DNA from: Zygnema cylindricum
Lineage: Eukaryota; Streptophyta; Zygnematophyceae; Zygnematales; Zygnemataceae
DNA length: 64,000 nucleotides
Assembly (NCBI GenBank): GCA_037447655.1
Contig: JBBHKE010000579.1
Coordinates: 1 to 64,000, forward strand
Direction of reading: 5' to 3'
Positions within the stretch are counted from its first letter, which is position 1, and every line of letters begins with the position of its first letter. The translations under genes and the position numbers were made by a program. Below the pieces are notes generated by a model that saw only the letters and a list, made by a program, of their open reading frames with translations, was not told the origin of the DNA and made no database searches. This document shows positions 12,059 to 25,700 of the stretch, piece by piece.

Positions 12059-13967
12059 TCACTCTGTGGGCATCGACCTGATGATATCCGAATCACCTGT
12101 AAAATCAGCCAAAAAAAAAAGGTTGTCACCAATCCTCCATTCAAGGTTTACATAGTGGCTAATCTGGGTGAAGAGTTCAACAAACGCAATCTTCTACAGC
12201 GATACCGGCAAATGTGAAATTTTACAAACCAATAATGCAATGCAAACGTAAGCATTTACATAGGAATATATATGCATACATCTGTATATATATGCATGTG
12301 GATAGGTATGTATGTTAGGCAGGTATGCATGTGTACATGTATGTATGTGGGCAGGTAGGTACAGAGTAGTAATGTCTATATATATATATATATATATATA
12401 TAATGCAAGGGAGATATACAAATATATATATGAACTTTCATGCATGAGTCATCAAGGAAGGCACAAACTTACCAGGGTCTGTGATGCTGATGGCAGAAAC
12501 CCGGAAGTACTTCCCACAGGCTGTGCCCAAATCAACGTTGTCTGCACGCAATAGAAAGAGAAGAATAAAAGAAAGGCTAACAAAGATCCTCTACCGTGAA
12601 TCATGTAATTCCTACAACATTAACGAAAAATGTCTCAAACCGAGGTAAAAGTCCAGGGTGCATCAAAAAACATCAAAACAAGACAGAAGATCAATATATG
12701 CGTTTACACACACATACTAAGCACATACAAAACCAACCAAGGATTTCTTGTCAGTTTAAAACTTGAACAAGCAATTAAAGTTTAAAAAAAGGAATTTGAT
12801 AATCCCTCCATTCACGCATTTAATATATATAAATATACATATTTTTGAAGTTTAGAACTTTAAAAACTGGAAGAAATACTTACTGCCAGTGTAGTGGTGA
12901 ACACCAGTCTTGGAAAGCATGGCGTAGTACTCAATTTCAGATTTTCGGAGAGGGGGACAGTTATTGCAGATAATCACAAGCTTTGCTGTGAAAAATAAAA
13001 TACATAAAAAAAGAACTTCAGCAAAAGAGAAAGGAAGTGGAGACTTAACTTTTCAAAAATATAACAGCTAAAAGCAATTCCAAGGCCAAATAAAAGGTTT
13101 TGGTACAGACAAAGAAAAGAGAAAAAGATATGCATGAGTGTTTTCAGTGGTGAATACAGCGGTGGCTCATTTCAACATCCTATACAACACTTTGTACAAG
13201 CCCAATCCTGTCAGCTATCCCCTATTATACATCAATTATCCGAAAAACTCTGCTCAATTGCAAAAAAAGAAAATGTCTGGTAAGTCACTGCTGCTTACTT
13301 TAATTGCTTTACCTTATTATTTGAAGCTTCAAATGTTACAGATGTTAAAAGTGGGAAAAAAAAAGTTAAGGAGAACAGATGCTCATGACATAATACACTA
13401 AGGTAACAAAACATTACTTTTATGATATTTATAACATACAATACACATAGAAGTAACAGAACAGAAACGCAGCAGAGGATGATGACAACAAAAGAGTGAC
13501 ATCAACAGGGTAACAGTAACATAAGAGTGACATCAGCAGAGGAAGATAACAACATAAGAGTGATATCGGCAGAGGATAATAACATACATTTTCCGCCTCG
13601 GAGGGACTTCAAGACAGTCTTGTAGCCAAGGGTGAACTTCCCACTCTTCATCACCAGGGTGAGTCTGTTGTTGATGCTCTCTTGGGCCTTCTTCTGCAAA
13701 ACCCTCAAAAAAAGGACAGGAAAAACAAGCGTCAACAAATTAACCTGGAACTGGGAAGGGGCTGAGTGGCACTTGTTGGAAAGAGAAGAAAACAGCACAC
13801 AGACAGAGAGAGAGAGAGAGATGGAGAGAAAGGGGGGGAAGGAGAGAGGGAGAGAGAGAAAATTCCACAATTTCAATTTAACGACAATATAACTGATTAT
13901 ATCTTAACAATTTGTGAATACTTAAAATAAAAGTTAAGAAACTTACCGGCTTCCTGGCGGCCACCAT
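12059..13967 (-). CDS. RPL30: Large-subunit ribosomal protein eL30
   Basis: Complete minus-strand gene in five exons: 13967-13947, 13693-13588, 12985-12884, 12541-12473, 12096-12059, together 111 residues, the normal length for eL30. Start ATG (MVAARKP) has a good Kozak-like context, CACCATGG. Segments seen in order: [70 protein letters not shown], then stop. Family knowledge: eL30 is a small RNA-binding protein of the 60S subunit, and the [18 protein letters not shown] segment is highly conserved. All introns are GT-AG, and phases 0, 1, 1, 1 agree across every junction. A splice-acceptor-like TTTCAG about 33 bp 5' of the ATG hints at a 5' UTR intron. Confidence 0.95.
13448..13587 (-). repeat. 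Tandem 33-36 bp repeat beside the RPL30 exon 2 donor
   Basis: Four degenerate copies of a unit containing GCAGAGGA and ATAAGAGTGACAT abut the donor of exon 2 (which ends at 13588). They lie entirely in the intron. Confidence 0.75.
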
Positions 13968-15785
13968 GGTGACAGACCTTCAATATCTCACGGACCTTCC
14001 TGAAATTCCATATAAAAAAAGGTGAACAAATTTTAGCAACATAAAATCCTGCTTAGTGTAAATCGTGGCTACCAATATAGCCCTCTTGCAAAACGAAACA
14101 GAAAGAGAAAGACAAAAACGAGGGAAAAATCTACTCTTTTTAAGAGTCAAAAAGAGGTTAATCCTGTCAGCTAACTTTTCACGACTTGACGTACATAACC
14201 AATCATAAAAATTAAATAAATGCCATATTTCACAATAAAAATGTCGTGGTTCAGTGAAAAAAACTAGTAAAACCTTGAAAATATTTAGAAAGTAAAAATC
14301 TTAAAAAAGTCAAAACCTTAAAAATGAAAATCTTGAAAGTATAAAAATCTTGAGACAACAAAAACCTCACGAAAGTAAGAACCTTCAAAAAGGTAGCAAA
14401 GGTAAAGATATGAGTAAAGTAAAGGTAAATGTATTGAAGGTTTAGAATGGCGGAAATCAATACAAAAAGTGGAACATTAGGGTACAAAGAGTGTTACTGC
14501 AGCTTAAACGATTATGTAAATTAGAATATTATGTTAGCCTAATGTTGCGTAAGAATTATGTGACTCGGAATATAATGTAACTTAATAGGATTTATGGCTA
14601 AAAAAATCGTGGCGCTTGAAATAGTTTGTAGCTCAGAAGAACTGGCCATACTTAGACATAAATTTACATAACAGCTGAACGAAAATATCCTTGGCCAAAA
14701 AGAATCACAGACCATAATATTAACGTATTACAATCCTTTTATGTCTTTTTAAATCCTGCAAGTCCTGTTGAATCCTTTGACATCCTTCTAAATGCTTTTG
14801 AATCCCTTTCACTCAAACTGAGGTTACAAAAAAGAAAGCGATAGCGTTTCATTCTCTGTGGAAATCTCAGTTCGAGGGAAAACTTACGCATACCAAATGT
14901 TAAAACATGTCAACAGAAAATCCCGCCATGGCAAAAACAAAAAATTTCATAGAAAAATGACACCAAAACTGGCAAAAAAAGAAGTAAATGAATTCACATG
15001 TCTAACACAATATAGTTAGTTAAACCATTATTCTAACCAAAGAAGCAACGTCAGTATGTATTACAATCCCTCAAATAAAAAGGGTGACTAAAAGTGTAAG
15101 GGAGAGTGAAAAGAAAAGTGTAAGGTCAATGGTAGAGAAAAGTTTTCAGGAAAGAGAGGAGATGGGAGGAGAGCTCACCGTGAGAGATTAGGGCGAGAAA
15201 GGGAGAAAATTAGGGCAAACAGGGCTCATATGGGAAGCCTGCTGGGAGGCAGGTGAATCGGACGGCCGGCAGAAAGGCATCTTAGAATCGGACGACTTGC
15301 AGACTAATATACGAACGAATGTACGGATGCTAAAAGACGTCAGGGTTCAGAATTAGAGCCCCGAGGTTCTAAGATTGCCGTACAGCTCATTACTGTAGAT
15401 CAAAAGTTCAAACTTGTAGAAACGCTATATGTGGTTTGGCTTACTGCATCCATATTAGTATATTACACATTATAATGTGCGTACAAAACGAGGTGGCTGC
15501 ATATAGCGTTTCCAGTCGTTTTCGCACTTTTACTCGCACATCTGGACTATTGTTAATTTGTTACAGTACAGGTAAGTACAGTATTGTACTGTACTGTACC
15601 TTACCGCTCGGCGCTCGTGTTTCTCAATTTACGGAGCGGTCACGTGCACACCCCAAAAGGATACAACAGTAGCGTACAACCTTGCTACTGCTCCCGTTTA
15701 ACTGAAACTTTCCTAATTCTATGTAGCATTCGTCCCGCTTCGGCTCGATTTCGGTTCAGTTTTGCGCACCAAACCTGACGGTTTA
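13968..15785. other. Intergenic upstream of RPL30
   Basis: No gene recognised. Contains degenerate short tandems at 14265-14405 (AAAATCTTGAAAGT-like) and 14735-14815 (TTTTGAATCCTT-like). The RPL30 promoter should lie in the part nearest 13968, but I see no clear TATA box I would defend. Confidence 0.55.
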
Positions 15786-17421
15786 GGGTATGTCCCCATG
15801 TACTTGTAACTTAGCTAACTTACTTTGTATTTTAGCGCGGGTCCGCCGGACCCGGCTTTCAAGTGTCCATATGTCTGTAAGGACAAAATCGTAACTTACG
15901 CCTGTGACTATTGTATACGTCGACAATACCTGTGACGGCTGTTAACGTCTACAATCTGTGGTGCACGTTATTTTTTGGAACTGCTTTGTGACGTCGCATG
16001 TCTTACCGTGACATTGTAGACGTACCGCATTCCAGCCTGTGCAGTTTCACGGTTGAAGAAGATGCGATTTGCCTTCGCGTCGCCTGTCTGGTCGTGAAAT
16101 GGCATCGGAATTTCAAGACCCCTGCAAAAAAAAAAATCCGTACTGGACGAAAACGGACAAAACCAAACAAATTGTGTACTTTTCTTTGTCGTATTGAACG
16201 CAAACAGACAAAACATAGGGAATTCTGTACTTTTCTTTGTCCTTGGAAATCGTATGAAAAATTTCGAAAATTAGGGCACGTGCGAATATATGTTCCCATT
16301 TGTTTATCAAAAATCCCTAGTTTTAAAACACATCGCGCATGTGTTTTAAACGTAAGGTTGAAGATGACGTTTTTTGTCGTGGAAGTGGGTCGAAAAACAC
16401 AAGACAACAAATTTTCATACATCCTAAGTTCGAGGATGACGCAAATTGTACTCTACAAATTTGCGATTCCTTCGTACGGTTGCAACTTAGTCAGTACGGT
16501 GCTAAGTTTTACAGGAAAACGACAGAAAAAAACCCTTACTCATGCACATGGAGACATACCCTTAGAGTGTTTAAGACCGCGTTTGTGTTTTCCGAAATCA
16601 ATTTTTGACGACTAATGCAAACTTAAGTGTAACATCACGAAGGGTATGTCCCCATGTGCATAAGTAACGGGTTTTTTCTGTCGTTTTCTTGTAAAACTTA
16701 GCGCCGTACTGCCTAAGTTGCAACCGTACAAAGGAATTGCAAATTTTTAGAGTACAATTTGCGTCATCCTCCAATTTAGGATTTATGAAAACTTGTCGTC
16801 GTGATTTTCGACCCACTTCCACGACAAAAAACGTCATCTTCAACCTTACGTGCAAAACACATGCGCGATGTGTTTTAAAACTAGGTATTTTTGATAAACA
16901 AATGGGAACATGTATTCGCACGTGCCGTAATTTTCAAAATTTTCATACGATTTCCAAGGACAAAGAAAAGTACAGAATTCGCTATGTTTTGCCCGTTTGC
17001 GTTAGAATTCGACAAAGAAAAGTACACAATTTGTTTGGATTTTGTCTGTTTTCGTCCAATACGGATTTCTTTTTTGCAGGGGTCTTCAAATTCTGGTGCC
17101 ATTTCACGTCGACCGGATAGGAGGCGCGAAGGCAAAGCGCCTCTTCTTCAACCATGAAACGGCACAGGCTGCAAGGAGGTACGTCTACAATGTCACGATA
17201 AGACATGCGACGTCACAAGCAGTTCCAAGAAATAACGTGCGACCACAGATTGTAGACGTTGACAACCGTCACAACATGTATTGTCGACGTATACCATCGT
17301 CACAAGTGTAAGTTACGATTTCGTCCTTACAGACATAGGGACACTTGAAAACCAGGTCCGACCGATCAGCGCTAAAATACAAAGTAAGTTCGCTAAGTTA
17401 CAAGTACATGGGGACATACCC
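15786..17421. mobile_element. 1.6-kb fold-back (giant inverted repeat) element
   Basis: Two arms of about 776 and 780 bp (15786-16561 and 16642-17421) are inverted copies of each other around an 80-bp spacer. Each arm is itself bounded by the terminus GGGTATGTCCCCATGT in inverted orientation, so the terminus occurs four times. The outer ends are flanked by TA, consistent with a TA target duplication. Both arms show similar broken reading frames (for example RPTSTTKNVIFNLT in both), which I do not recognise as a transposase. The transcript of either strand would form a long hairpin. Confidence 0.85.
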
Positions 17422-17423
17422 TA

Positions 17424-19725
17424 ACATGCATGTCCCTCACGCCACACTTTGCATAGAAAGTTTTCAACCCGTCTTATTATTTCGTACCACTTTTTAATAA
17501 TAAAACAGGAATGGAACAAATACACATTTCGTTGTCATTGCATTTTTTTTGGACGCCATTAACTGATTATCATCGCAAATTTGTATTGGTTGTTCTTTTT
17601 TCCTCATTCTAAGACCACATTCAAAAGGCACTTTAGTGTACTTTCCCCATTATGTCTTGCCAACCAATACTTAAGAAAAAAGACGAGCTTTATTACAAAA
17701 GCGCATAGTAAGCCATTTGAGTACATGGGACAAAGGAAGAGCAGTTCAAAAGAATGAACAAACGAAAAACAAGGAGAACCAAAATTAATGTAAAAAAATA
17801 AAATCTCATGAAAGGAACAAACACATATAAAAGGGCAATCTAACAAAGCACACGAAAAAGAGGAACAATCACAAAACCAACAACAAAGTTTTCCCTTGCA
17901 AAAACATTGGGAAGCAAAATTATCACTTGGCCGGTGATCGACCGACCAATGATACTTTTTTCACTTAGTCCATTAGTGTATTCGATTTGCGTCGATGTTT
18001 AATTTCTAAATACAACTGGAATCTATGTATCGCTACATATTGCAATCGTATGCACCGAGTGTACTATACCAAGGCCTATACAACATGAGTTTCCATACAG
18101 TGCACCAATGCATAGCATTTCCAATTGTTATTTCCTGTATAGTTCGCGTACAGTTACGAATGTATTATAAAGTGTATATTGTTTGCACTTGTGTTCACAC
18201 AAAAGGTGACTTGTCGATGGTGTTTTATACATTAACTAGATATTGCTTTGCTACAAGTCGACTTAGTTTGATCGGTTGTGAAATATCATCCGCTATTTTA
18301 GAGGTACACCGCTAATCGTTATTAGTGTTAAAAGTTTATTTGCCACTTAAATCCTCTTTTCTTCGTGCACACTTATTGTATTGTCAATTCCGATGGTTGC
18401 TATTGGAAGGCAAGATTCTCTCCTTCTTTTTTGGCGGTCTCTTACTGACAATCCGGCAGGTGTGCACAGAGAAAAGATGGTTCAAGTGGCGAAAAAAACT
18501 GACACTAATAACGATCGTAGCTCATGATCTTCCTTATTGCCAAGCGATTAATTCGGGAGTTACCTACCACGTCCACATTTTATGTGCTTACAAAAAAAAA
18601 AGAGGTGTCGATGGAATAGAGAACCATAAAGCGCACTTCCCTACTCTTCCCTGGTACAATGATTTGTTTTCTTTTCCTTGTCTTGTCTTTTCATTTTTAT
18701 TTTTTTGTTATGGTTTAGGGTTTCCAATCTTCTTCCATATTTTGCGTGCAAGAGAGGAATGTTAGACAAGGAATTGGGTTCTGTAAAAAAAAAAAAAAAA
18801 AAAAAATATGAAATACTAATTACGGTTATCGATCTGACAATGTAGGAATTTACCCATATTTTGCGTTAGCTCATACGAAATGGTACGATTTTAGGTATTT
18901 TAAAAAAGATGTTATGTAACTAAATGCTCTTAAAACACTACGTGTGCACGTGACGTATTTGAATAAACTCTCTTTTTGATTCTTTTAAACTTTTTCAAAA
19001 AAGCCACGTCATTTGGAATAAATTAGAATTGAGAACACTAGTTGAAACCCCATGTCAATATATTTTTGACCGTAATACGGTTTCACTGTTTAATAAAAAA
19101 AAACTGATGAACCTAATTGTAATAACCGCAGACAGGATGGACCGAAACGGAGGAAAAAACGAAAAAGACCCAACCAAAAAACGCATAAGCAATTACCAAA
19201 AAACAGAATTACCGCCAAAGGGAAGGGTCGGAGCGAAGGAAAAAGGAGAATTTTAATCGTTAAAAAAAAATTGATAGCGTGAACATTATCAATATGATAA
19301 AAGGCATCATTGAAATAATGAAAAGTTAAAATTGGCCGCAAAACCAGATTGTTTGCAACATGGGTTATTTCAAATTTCCACCATAGTCTAGGGCTCATTT
19401 ATATATATATATAGGACGAAACTAAACCCAACAAAACCTCTTCAATTTAGACGACAATCTTTCCCTTCAATACTAAAATGAATACACACTAAACACCCTC
19501 GCCTGTATATATTTCCTTCGTTCCCTCCTCTCTGGTACTTATTGAAAAACTGGACATCTACAAAAAGAAAGAAAGAATGAAAAAAAAAAGAGACGGAAAA
19601 GGAAGGCACACATACAGAAAAAAAAAAAAAAAAAAAGAGGCTCGAACTCTAAAGTACAACGCAATTGCTCTTCAGTTGACGAGCCTCACTTTTTTTACTT
19701 CCTTTGAGCTATCCCAACAATCCCA
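17424..19725. other. Intergenic, no gene seen
   Basis: AT-rich. Holds one TIR element (about 18307-18520), a poly-A run near 18786-18806, and A-rich patches at 19577-19640. No coding exon recognised. The part nearest 19725 is the 3' flank of the lipase gene. Confidence 0.55.
18307..18520. mobile_element. TA-target TIR element, diverged right end
   Basis: Left terminus CACCGCTAATCGTTATTAG after a TA; the right side has GACACTAATAACGATC, a degenerate inverted partner. Internal sequence (TTTGCCACTT, CACACTT, GGAAGG blocks) parallels the element at 60508-60704. The right boundary is approximate. Confidence 0.5.
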
Positions 19726-22700
19726 TCAGGACGTGCTAGGAGAGTTTCCCTTTTCCTCTCCCTGTCCCCCTTGAGACGATAGAGGCTTTTCCTTCCCCTC
19801 TCCCCCTTGAGATGATGAAGACTTCTCCTTTCCCTCTCCCTGTTGAGATGATGGAGACTTATCCTCTCCCTCTTCCCCTTGAGATGATGCAGTGTTTTCC
19901 TTTCTCTCTCTCCCTGGAGACGACGGAGCTTGTCCCATTTGAGATAAAGTAGTTTGGGGTTTTAGAGAAGCTCTCACCTTGTCCCAATGACTAGGTTTTC
20001 TCTTTTTCTGAGATCCTCGTAAAGATCCTCTCCTTCCATGTTTTTGAAGCAAACCATTGATTGCAAGTTCCCACCGGGTCAAGGGAAGGACCTCCGTCCT
20101 TCTCTCCTCCGCCTTCTTTTGTTCTTGTTTCACTATTTCTTCCTCCCGAGCCCTTTGTTGAGCCGCTAATTGCTTCATTTTCCTTTTCGACAATTTCTCC
20201 TGTTTACCTTTGCGTTTGTCTTCCTTTTTGGTCTTCTTATTATCTTCTTTCCGAGGCTTATTATCTTCTTTTTTATTATCACTCTCTTTGTTTTTATTCT
20301 CGTCATCTTTTTCTTCGTTTTTGAATTTTTTGTGTTTTTTCCCTGGCGATTCAAAGGCATCTTGTATCTCCATGAGACCAGGTCTTGGTTTGTTATTTGA
20401 CAGCTCAATTTCAATTTCCACCATTCCCTTCACATTATTATTATAATTTTTTACACGATCCGGGTTTCCGCCGTAAATTGAAGGTTTTTCGGTATCTATC
20501 ACCTGAGGTTTCGGAGCTGTCACCTCATCCTGACCACTTATTTCCCCTCCATCTCCCGGCAATTTCCCAGCATTCATACTTTTGTTCTCCTCCTTTCCTC
20601 GCCTCTCTCCTCCCCTATCGCCACCTTCTTGACCCATTCTCTCCGGTGACTTCTTATGTCCCCAAAACGATGAAAAGAATCCGTGAAGCCCGGAACCATT
20701 CCTATTCCTCTCTCTTTCCTCCTCATCCTCGCTATCACTGTCGTTATTGTTGTAGTCCTCCGTTCCAGAAAACATGGTTTCAGCATTATGAACTCCGAGG
20801 GAGATAGCACTCTCCATTGCCTGACGGTGTTCCTCCCCACGATCCATAGTCATTGTTGAGGGAGGCTCCAAAGCAGCTTCTGCCTCGTTCTTTACCAAAT
20901 TCTGGAGACATAAAAAGAATCCTTCAAATTTTGTCTACCTTCAAGAATTTTGTAACGAGAATCTGGAGACAGCAGTGAAAAAAACTTTCAAATATCTGTT
21001 TACCTTCAAATTTTTGTGTACTAAATTCTGGAGACGGTCTTAAAAGAATCCTTCCAATATTTGTTTACCAGCGTCCGAAGACTGAATTAAAAATAATCCT
21101 TCAAATGCGTGTTTACCTTCACATATTCGTTTACCAAATTCTGGAGACAGGATTAAAAGAATCCTTTAAATTTCAGGTCTATGCATTACACCGCCCATCA
21201 CTATTAGAGTTAGTGAAATATGAGCATTAACACCTTATTAAAATTAACTACACTAAATTATGATTTCCTACGTGGCTCATTATGGGCCATTTACTCAAAT
21301 GATTTTGGGTTAAAAAACACTCACTCAAATTAGAGGGATTAACTCTAATAGCAAGGGACATGGTAGTACAAAAAATCTTGTGTTAAATCCTTACGTCTCT
21401 CTTCATCTATCAATATCTCTCTTTCGGAAAATAAAATCATGGAAAGGCAAAAGAATGCCAAAAGATCTTCAAATTAAATTAGTGGTCGATATCGTTGCAT
21501 ATTGTAATGTAGTACCTGACAGCATTAAGCTCCTATTTCTCCGTGCACAGTGGCCGGATTATTCATCCGATGGTTGTGATGGGAAGATAAGATTCTTAAA
21601 TTCCGATTGGCTGCCTCGAAATGAAAAACGAGCATATGTGCACGGAGAAAATTTGACTCTAGTCGGGAAAAAACATTATAGCTAAAGCGATACACAGTGT
21701 ACCCTCTTTATCTTACCAGATTTGGTTCATCCAATCAAATTCAATCGCCTTTCTCTTTGGGACAACAAGTAACGATACTTGAACCAATTCTGATCGCCTA
21801 TCATTTCTTCATTAAGTTTGAACTATAATTTTGTTAATATGGCAGCAAGGATAACACTATTTCTAGGCAGTAAATCTCAATGTCCACTTCGGAATAATAA
21901 ATAAAAAATGTATTTCATTACCAGCCATATGCAAAAACAGAAAAGAAAAAAATGTGATGCCCTACCGCACTTCTGAGGAAAATGAGAGGTTTTTGAACTC
22001 ACTTCATAAGCCTCCTTGACCTTCTTTTCCAAAACAACCAGAGAATGATCCTCTGTTGCGTTACAGGAACACACTATGTGCTCAAACCGGCCCCTCACAG
22101 GAATCGCCGTTTTTACACTGGCAGGATAAGCTCGGCAACTGCAACCACAAAAACTTATAGCTTTAGGGTCTTTTCTTTTCTCCACAAGCTTTTTTTTTGC
22201 TTCTTTTCCGACAGCCTTATCTATTTTAGCATTTTTGATTTTTTCTTTCTTTTTTTTTGGTTTTGCTTTTCTTGATTTTGTTATTTTTAGAGATTAAACC
22301 ATTGTGCTCATTCTAACTAAAAGAAAAAGCCATGTGACTACTCCACGTATCGACATTTGAGTTGATGGTATTCTCAAGTCTCAAACTTGGTTTTTTCTCG
22401 TGGACACTCGTCAAATTTTTCATTTAAAAGACACTATCAAACGGCAAAAAAACTTAGCTTTGAAGCGAAATATCAGCAAGTGTACACAGAGAGGAAAGAG
22501 TTTGTGAGGCGAAAAAGAATGAACTCTATTCCTCTCTGCATACTTGTCAAATTTTTGTTAACAAGTGACCAACCGATGAAGAAAAATATTCTGGAGACCG
22601 GCAAGTATGCACGGAAAAAAACAACTTTAAGAGGCAAAAAAAAAGGAAAAACACATCAACTCTAATAGCATTACACAGTATAAATTGCATTTATATGTTC

Positions 22701-25700
22701 CATTTTGGGCCCAACGGAAATGAGTCGACAGCACCTGCCTATCCGCGTGTACACAATGTGGTAAAGTCGTCCTGGGGCATAAAGACGGCGTTGGTCCTGC
22801 AGTTTCTTATCCTCCGAGGTAAAGGTTTCAATGAAGCAAGTGTACCCCATGAGACATGGAAGGCTGAAACAAAAGACCCAAAAATGGAGAAGAAAGAAAT
22901 GGCGATGGTTCAGACTGTAGAATAATAGCTTGAGTGCACCAAATCTGGTTATTATACAGACACCAAATCTGGTTATTATACAGACACCAAATCTGGTTAG
23001 AAAATATAGAGACACAATGTAATACAGACACGATGTACCAAAAAGTTTCCCGTACCAAAAAAATAAACTCAAACTCTGTGCCAAAACGATGAAGGAAAGG
23101 TGGCTCTAAAAAATGCAAACTTTCTGTGACCAGCAAATACACAAACAAGAATCTAGCCGCTAGTAACAAAATACGAAAAACCCAACTTTCCTCTCAGTTT
23201 TCCAAGATCATTTACCCGTCTGTTGATATCCAATAACACAGAGTTTTGACGAAAACTCCATTTTTTTCCTGTGGGTGTTTCAAAAATTATGACTGCTCTC
23301 TTGTGACTAACAGGGTATTACACAATACGCCATTACTGGCGTTACTGCCAGTAAGCACAGTAAATGAACAAAAAACTGTACAAATACTATAGCTTTCTGT
23401 GCAATTACTGCGATTACTGGTCATTAATGCAAGTAAAAGCGTACTGTGTATTACCCTGTTAACTTTTGCACCCGAAGAAAGCATTTTCAACTTTGTTTGA
23501 AGCGAGACATGAATCCTGGCTGATTTTAAAAGATCTCATGACCCAAGGCCAACCATCTGACCGAGGATTCCATGGCCAAAAACAAACTAATAATGAGGGC
23601 CAGTTCTATGTGAGCATGTGAGATTTCCTTCTGAACTAAAATCTTGTGTTCACAAATCTTGAGTAAAATATTTTGCTGCACATTATCACTGATGTTTTAA
23701 AATGTCCTTCTGAAAAAGTTCCAACCTTCTAAATGCTTTTTTTTTCCCATACCTTCTGCCCTATCAGTCACCCTATCAAACCTGTGCCAGCTTATCCCAA
23801 GTCAGCCATACAAATTCCATACAAATCGCCCTAAGAACATCCTCCACTGGCTTTAATATGCAAATACAAATTCATAACTTGATTCAAAAACTGGAACAAT
23901 AGCCTGATTTACTCTTCCACCTATCGCGATATCCTTACAACCATAACTGAGACCAAATCCCCCCCTCTTCGATCCCACATACTCTCTCCATCCTTCACCC
24001 TCCGCCCTCTTGGAACCAGGTCTACTCAAAAATAATTTCCCATTCTACGTACCGTTAGGAGTTCGGTCAATTAAGTTTCACATGTTCGTACATTTGGTAA
24101 TTGCGTCAAAAAAGTAAGAGCAAAAGAGCAATGCAATGCTTACCAAAGAGCAGCTCCAAAGATGACCTGAAGAGGTACTGTTGTCCGTGGTAGGAAGTCA
24201 TCCTAGGGTAAGCCAACTGAGAAAATTAGACGAAAGTACAATTGCCAAGAAAGTACAATTTCTTATTGCTCACACTTGTATGTATTCTTTCAGACGTCTG
24301 GACTTAAAAATTAGAAACAGTCAGCATTGGCATTTCCAGAACATGCTACTTACGCAAGTTAAACACAAAAGTCAAAACGAAAGTGACGGATGAAAAGAAA
24401 AATCAAAGCAGAAAAGAAGGCTGCAATAAAAATTAAAAGGAAACGGAAAGATGCAAAGAAAAATAAAAACGAAACAAAAAGATGCAAAAAAAAATGAAAA
24501 CAGAACGGAAGGATGCAAAGAAAATTCAAAACGGAATGGAAGGATGCAAAGAAAAATCAAAACGAAACAACGAAAACAAAACAGAGGAAATCCAAGGCAT
24601 AGGGCAATAGTTGCCTGCCTGCAGTACAATCGACCTGATTACATCGGCGTAACGGACAGCGATATTCATAGAAGTGCAACGAGACGGAGCCACTGCATAA
24701 CATCGAATACGGTCGCGAGTAATTGATCCGAGTTTTTGAAGGTTGTTGACGAGCATAATGGTCATTAGGGCTGCGACTCCACTACCCAGCGAATGCCCAG
24801 CTAAGGTCAGCGTATAGCCGGGATTCTCCAAAATTAGTCTCGCGAGTGTCGTCACCTCCTTTTCTAAAAGAAAGTTGGCAACTTGAAGAAGGCCATGGTG
24901 TGCATAGCCCCCATCAAACTTCTGCAAGGTCGACGCAAAAAAAGGACACAAAGTTATGCCGTATCCAAACTCAGAAGCTTGGTGATGTATACTTGCAAAA
25001 GGAAACTACATTTGGAAACGGACAACATGTGGACTTAAACACTCACACCTTTCATCGGTAGTAGCATTAATAAGATCCATGCGCTCTTGTGCTTTATTTT
25101 TTACCAAAAATCGTAGAATAATGTTATAACAATAACTGAAGGAGTGGCCATAAATGCTCCACATCATCGAATCCTAAAAGTTAATTTAGTTGAAAATAAA
25201 TCTGTGTCATTACTGAGAGTAGTCAGTACTAATTACTCCTTCCTAATGAGTAGTCTGGCTTGCACCTCGAGGTTAAAGCCACTCAAGGAACCAATAAATA
25301 TATCCTATAATCTTCAAGTAGAAATATATTTTTTACATTCTGTACCAAACTTCTATGGTCACGATATTCCTCAATCAACATAAAATCACGACTATCATGA
25401 ACTAGAAGTCCGGGCTTTAGGTGTGAATGTTTATCCAGATTCTTCCTGTTTTACATTTCTTTAGTATTATTCGTTTTCTCTAATGTGACATGTCAATAAG
25501 TATAAAAATTATAGCTAACATAAATTTTAAAGTACAATACAAGCGACAACCATCAAGCTGTTTCAAAAAGGGAAAAGAAACTTCATTAGAACCTTAATAC
25601 TATTATTGAAACATGTCGAAAACCATTTTTCCAGTGCAGGAGTGGCTCTGAATTACAATGCGAAATGAGGTTTTCAGCTTTTAATTTCTCCTACTTATCA

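Noticed and set aside
15998-17311. Overlapping open frames in the fold-back element, up to 205 codons
   Set aside because: They occur in several frames and on both strands as a result of the inverted repeat, shift frame between arms and show no transposase motif I recognise.
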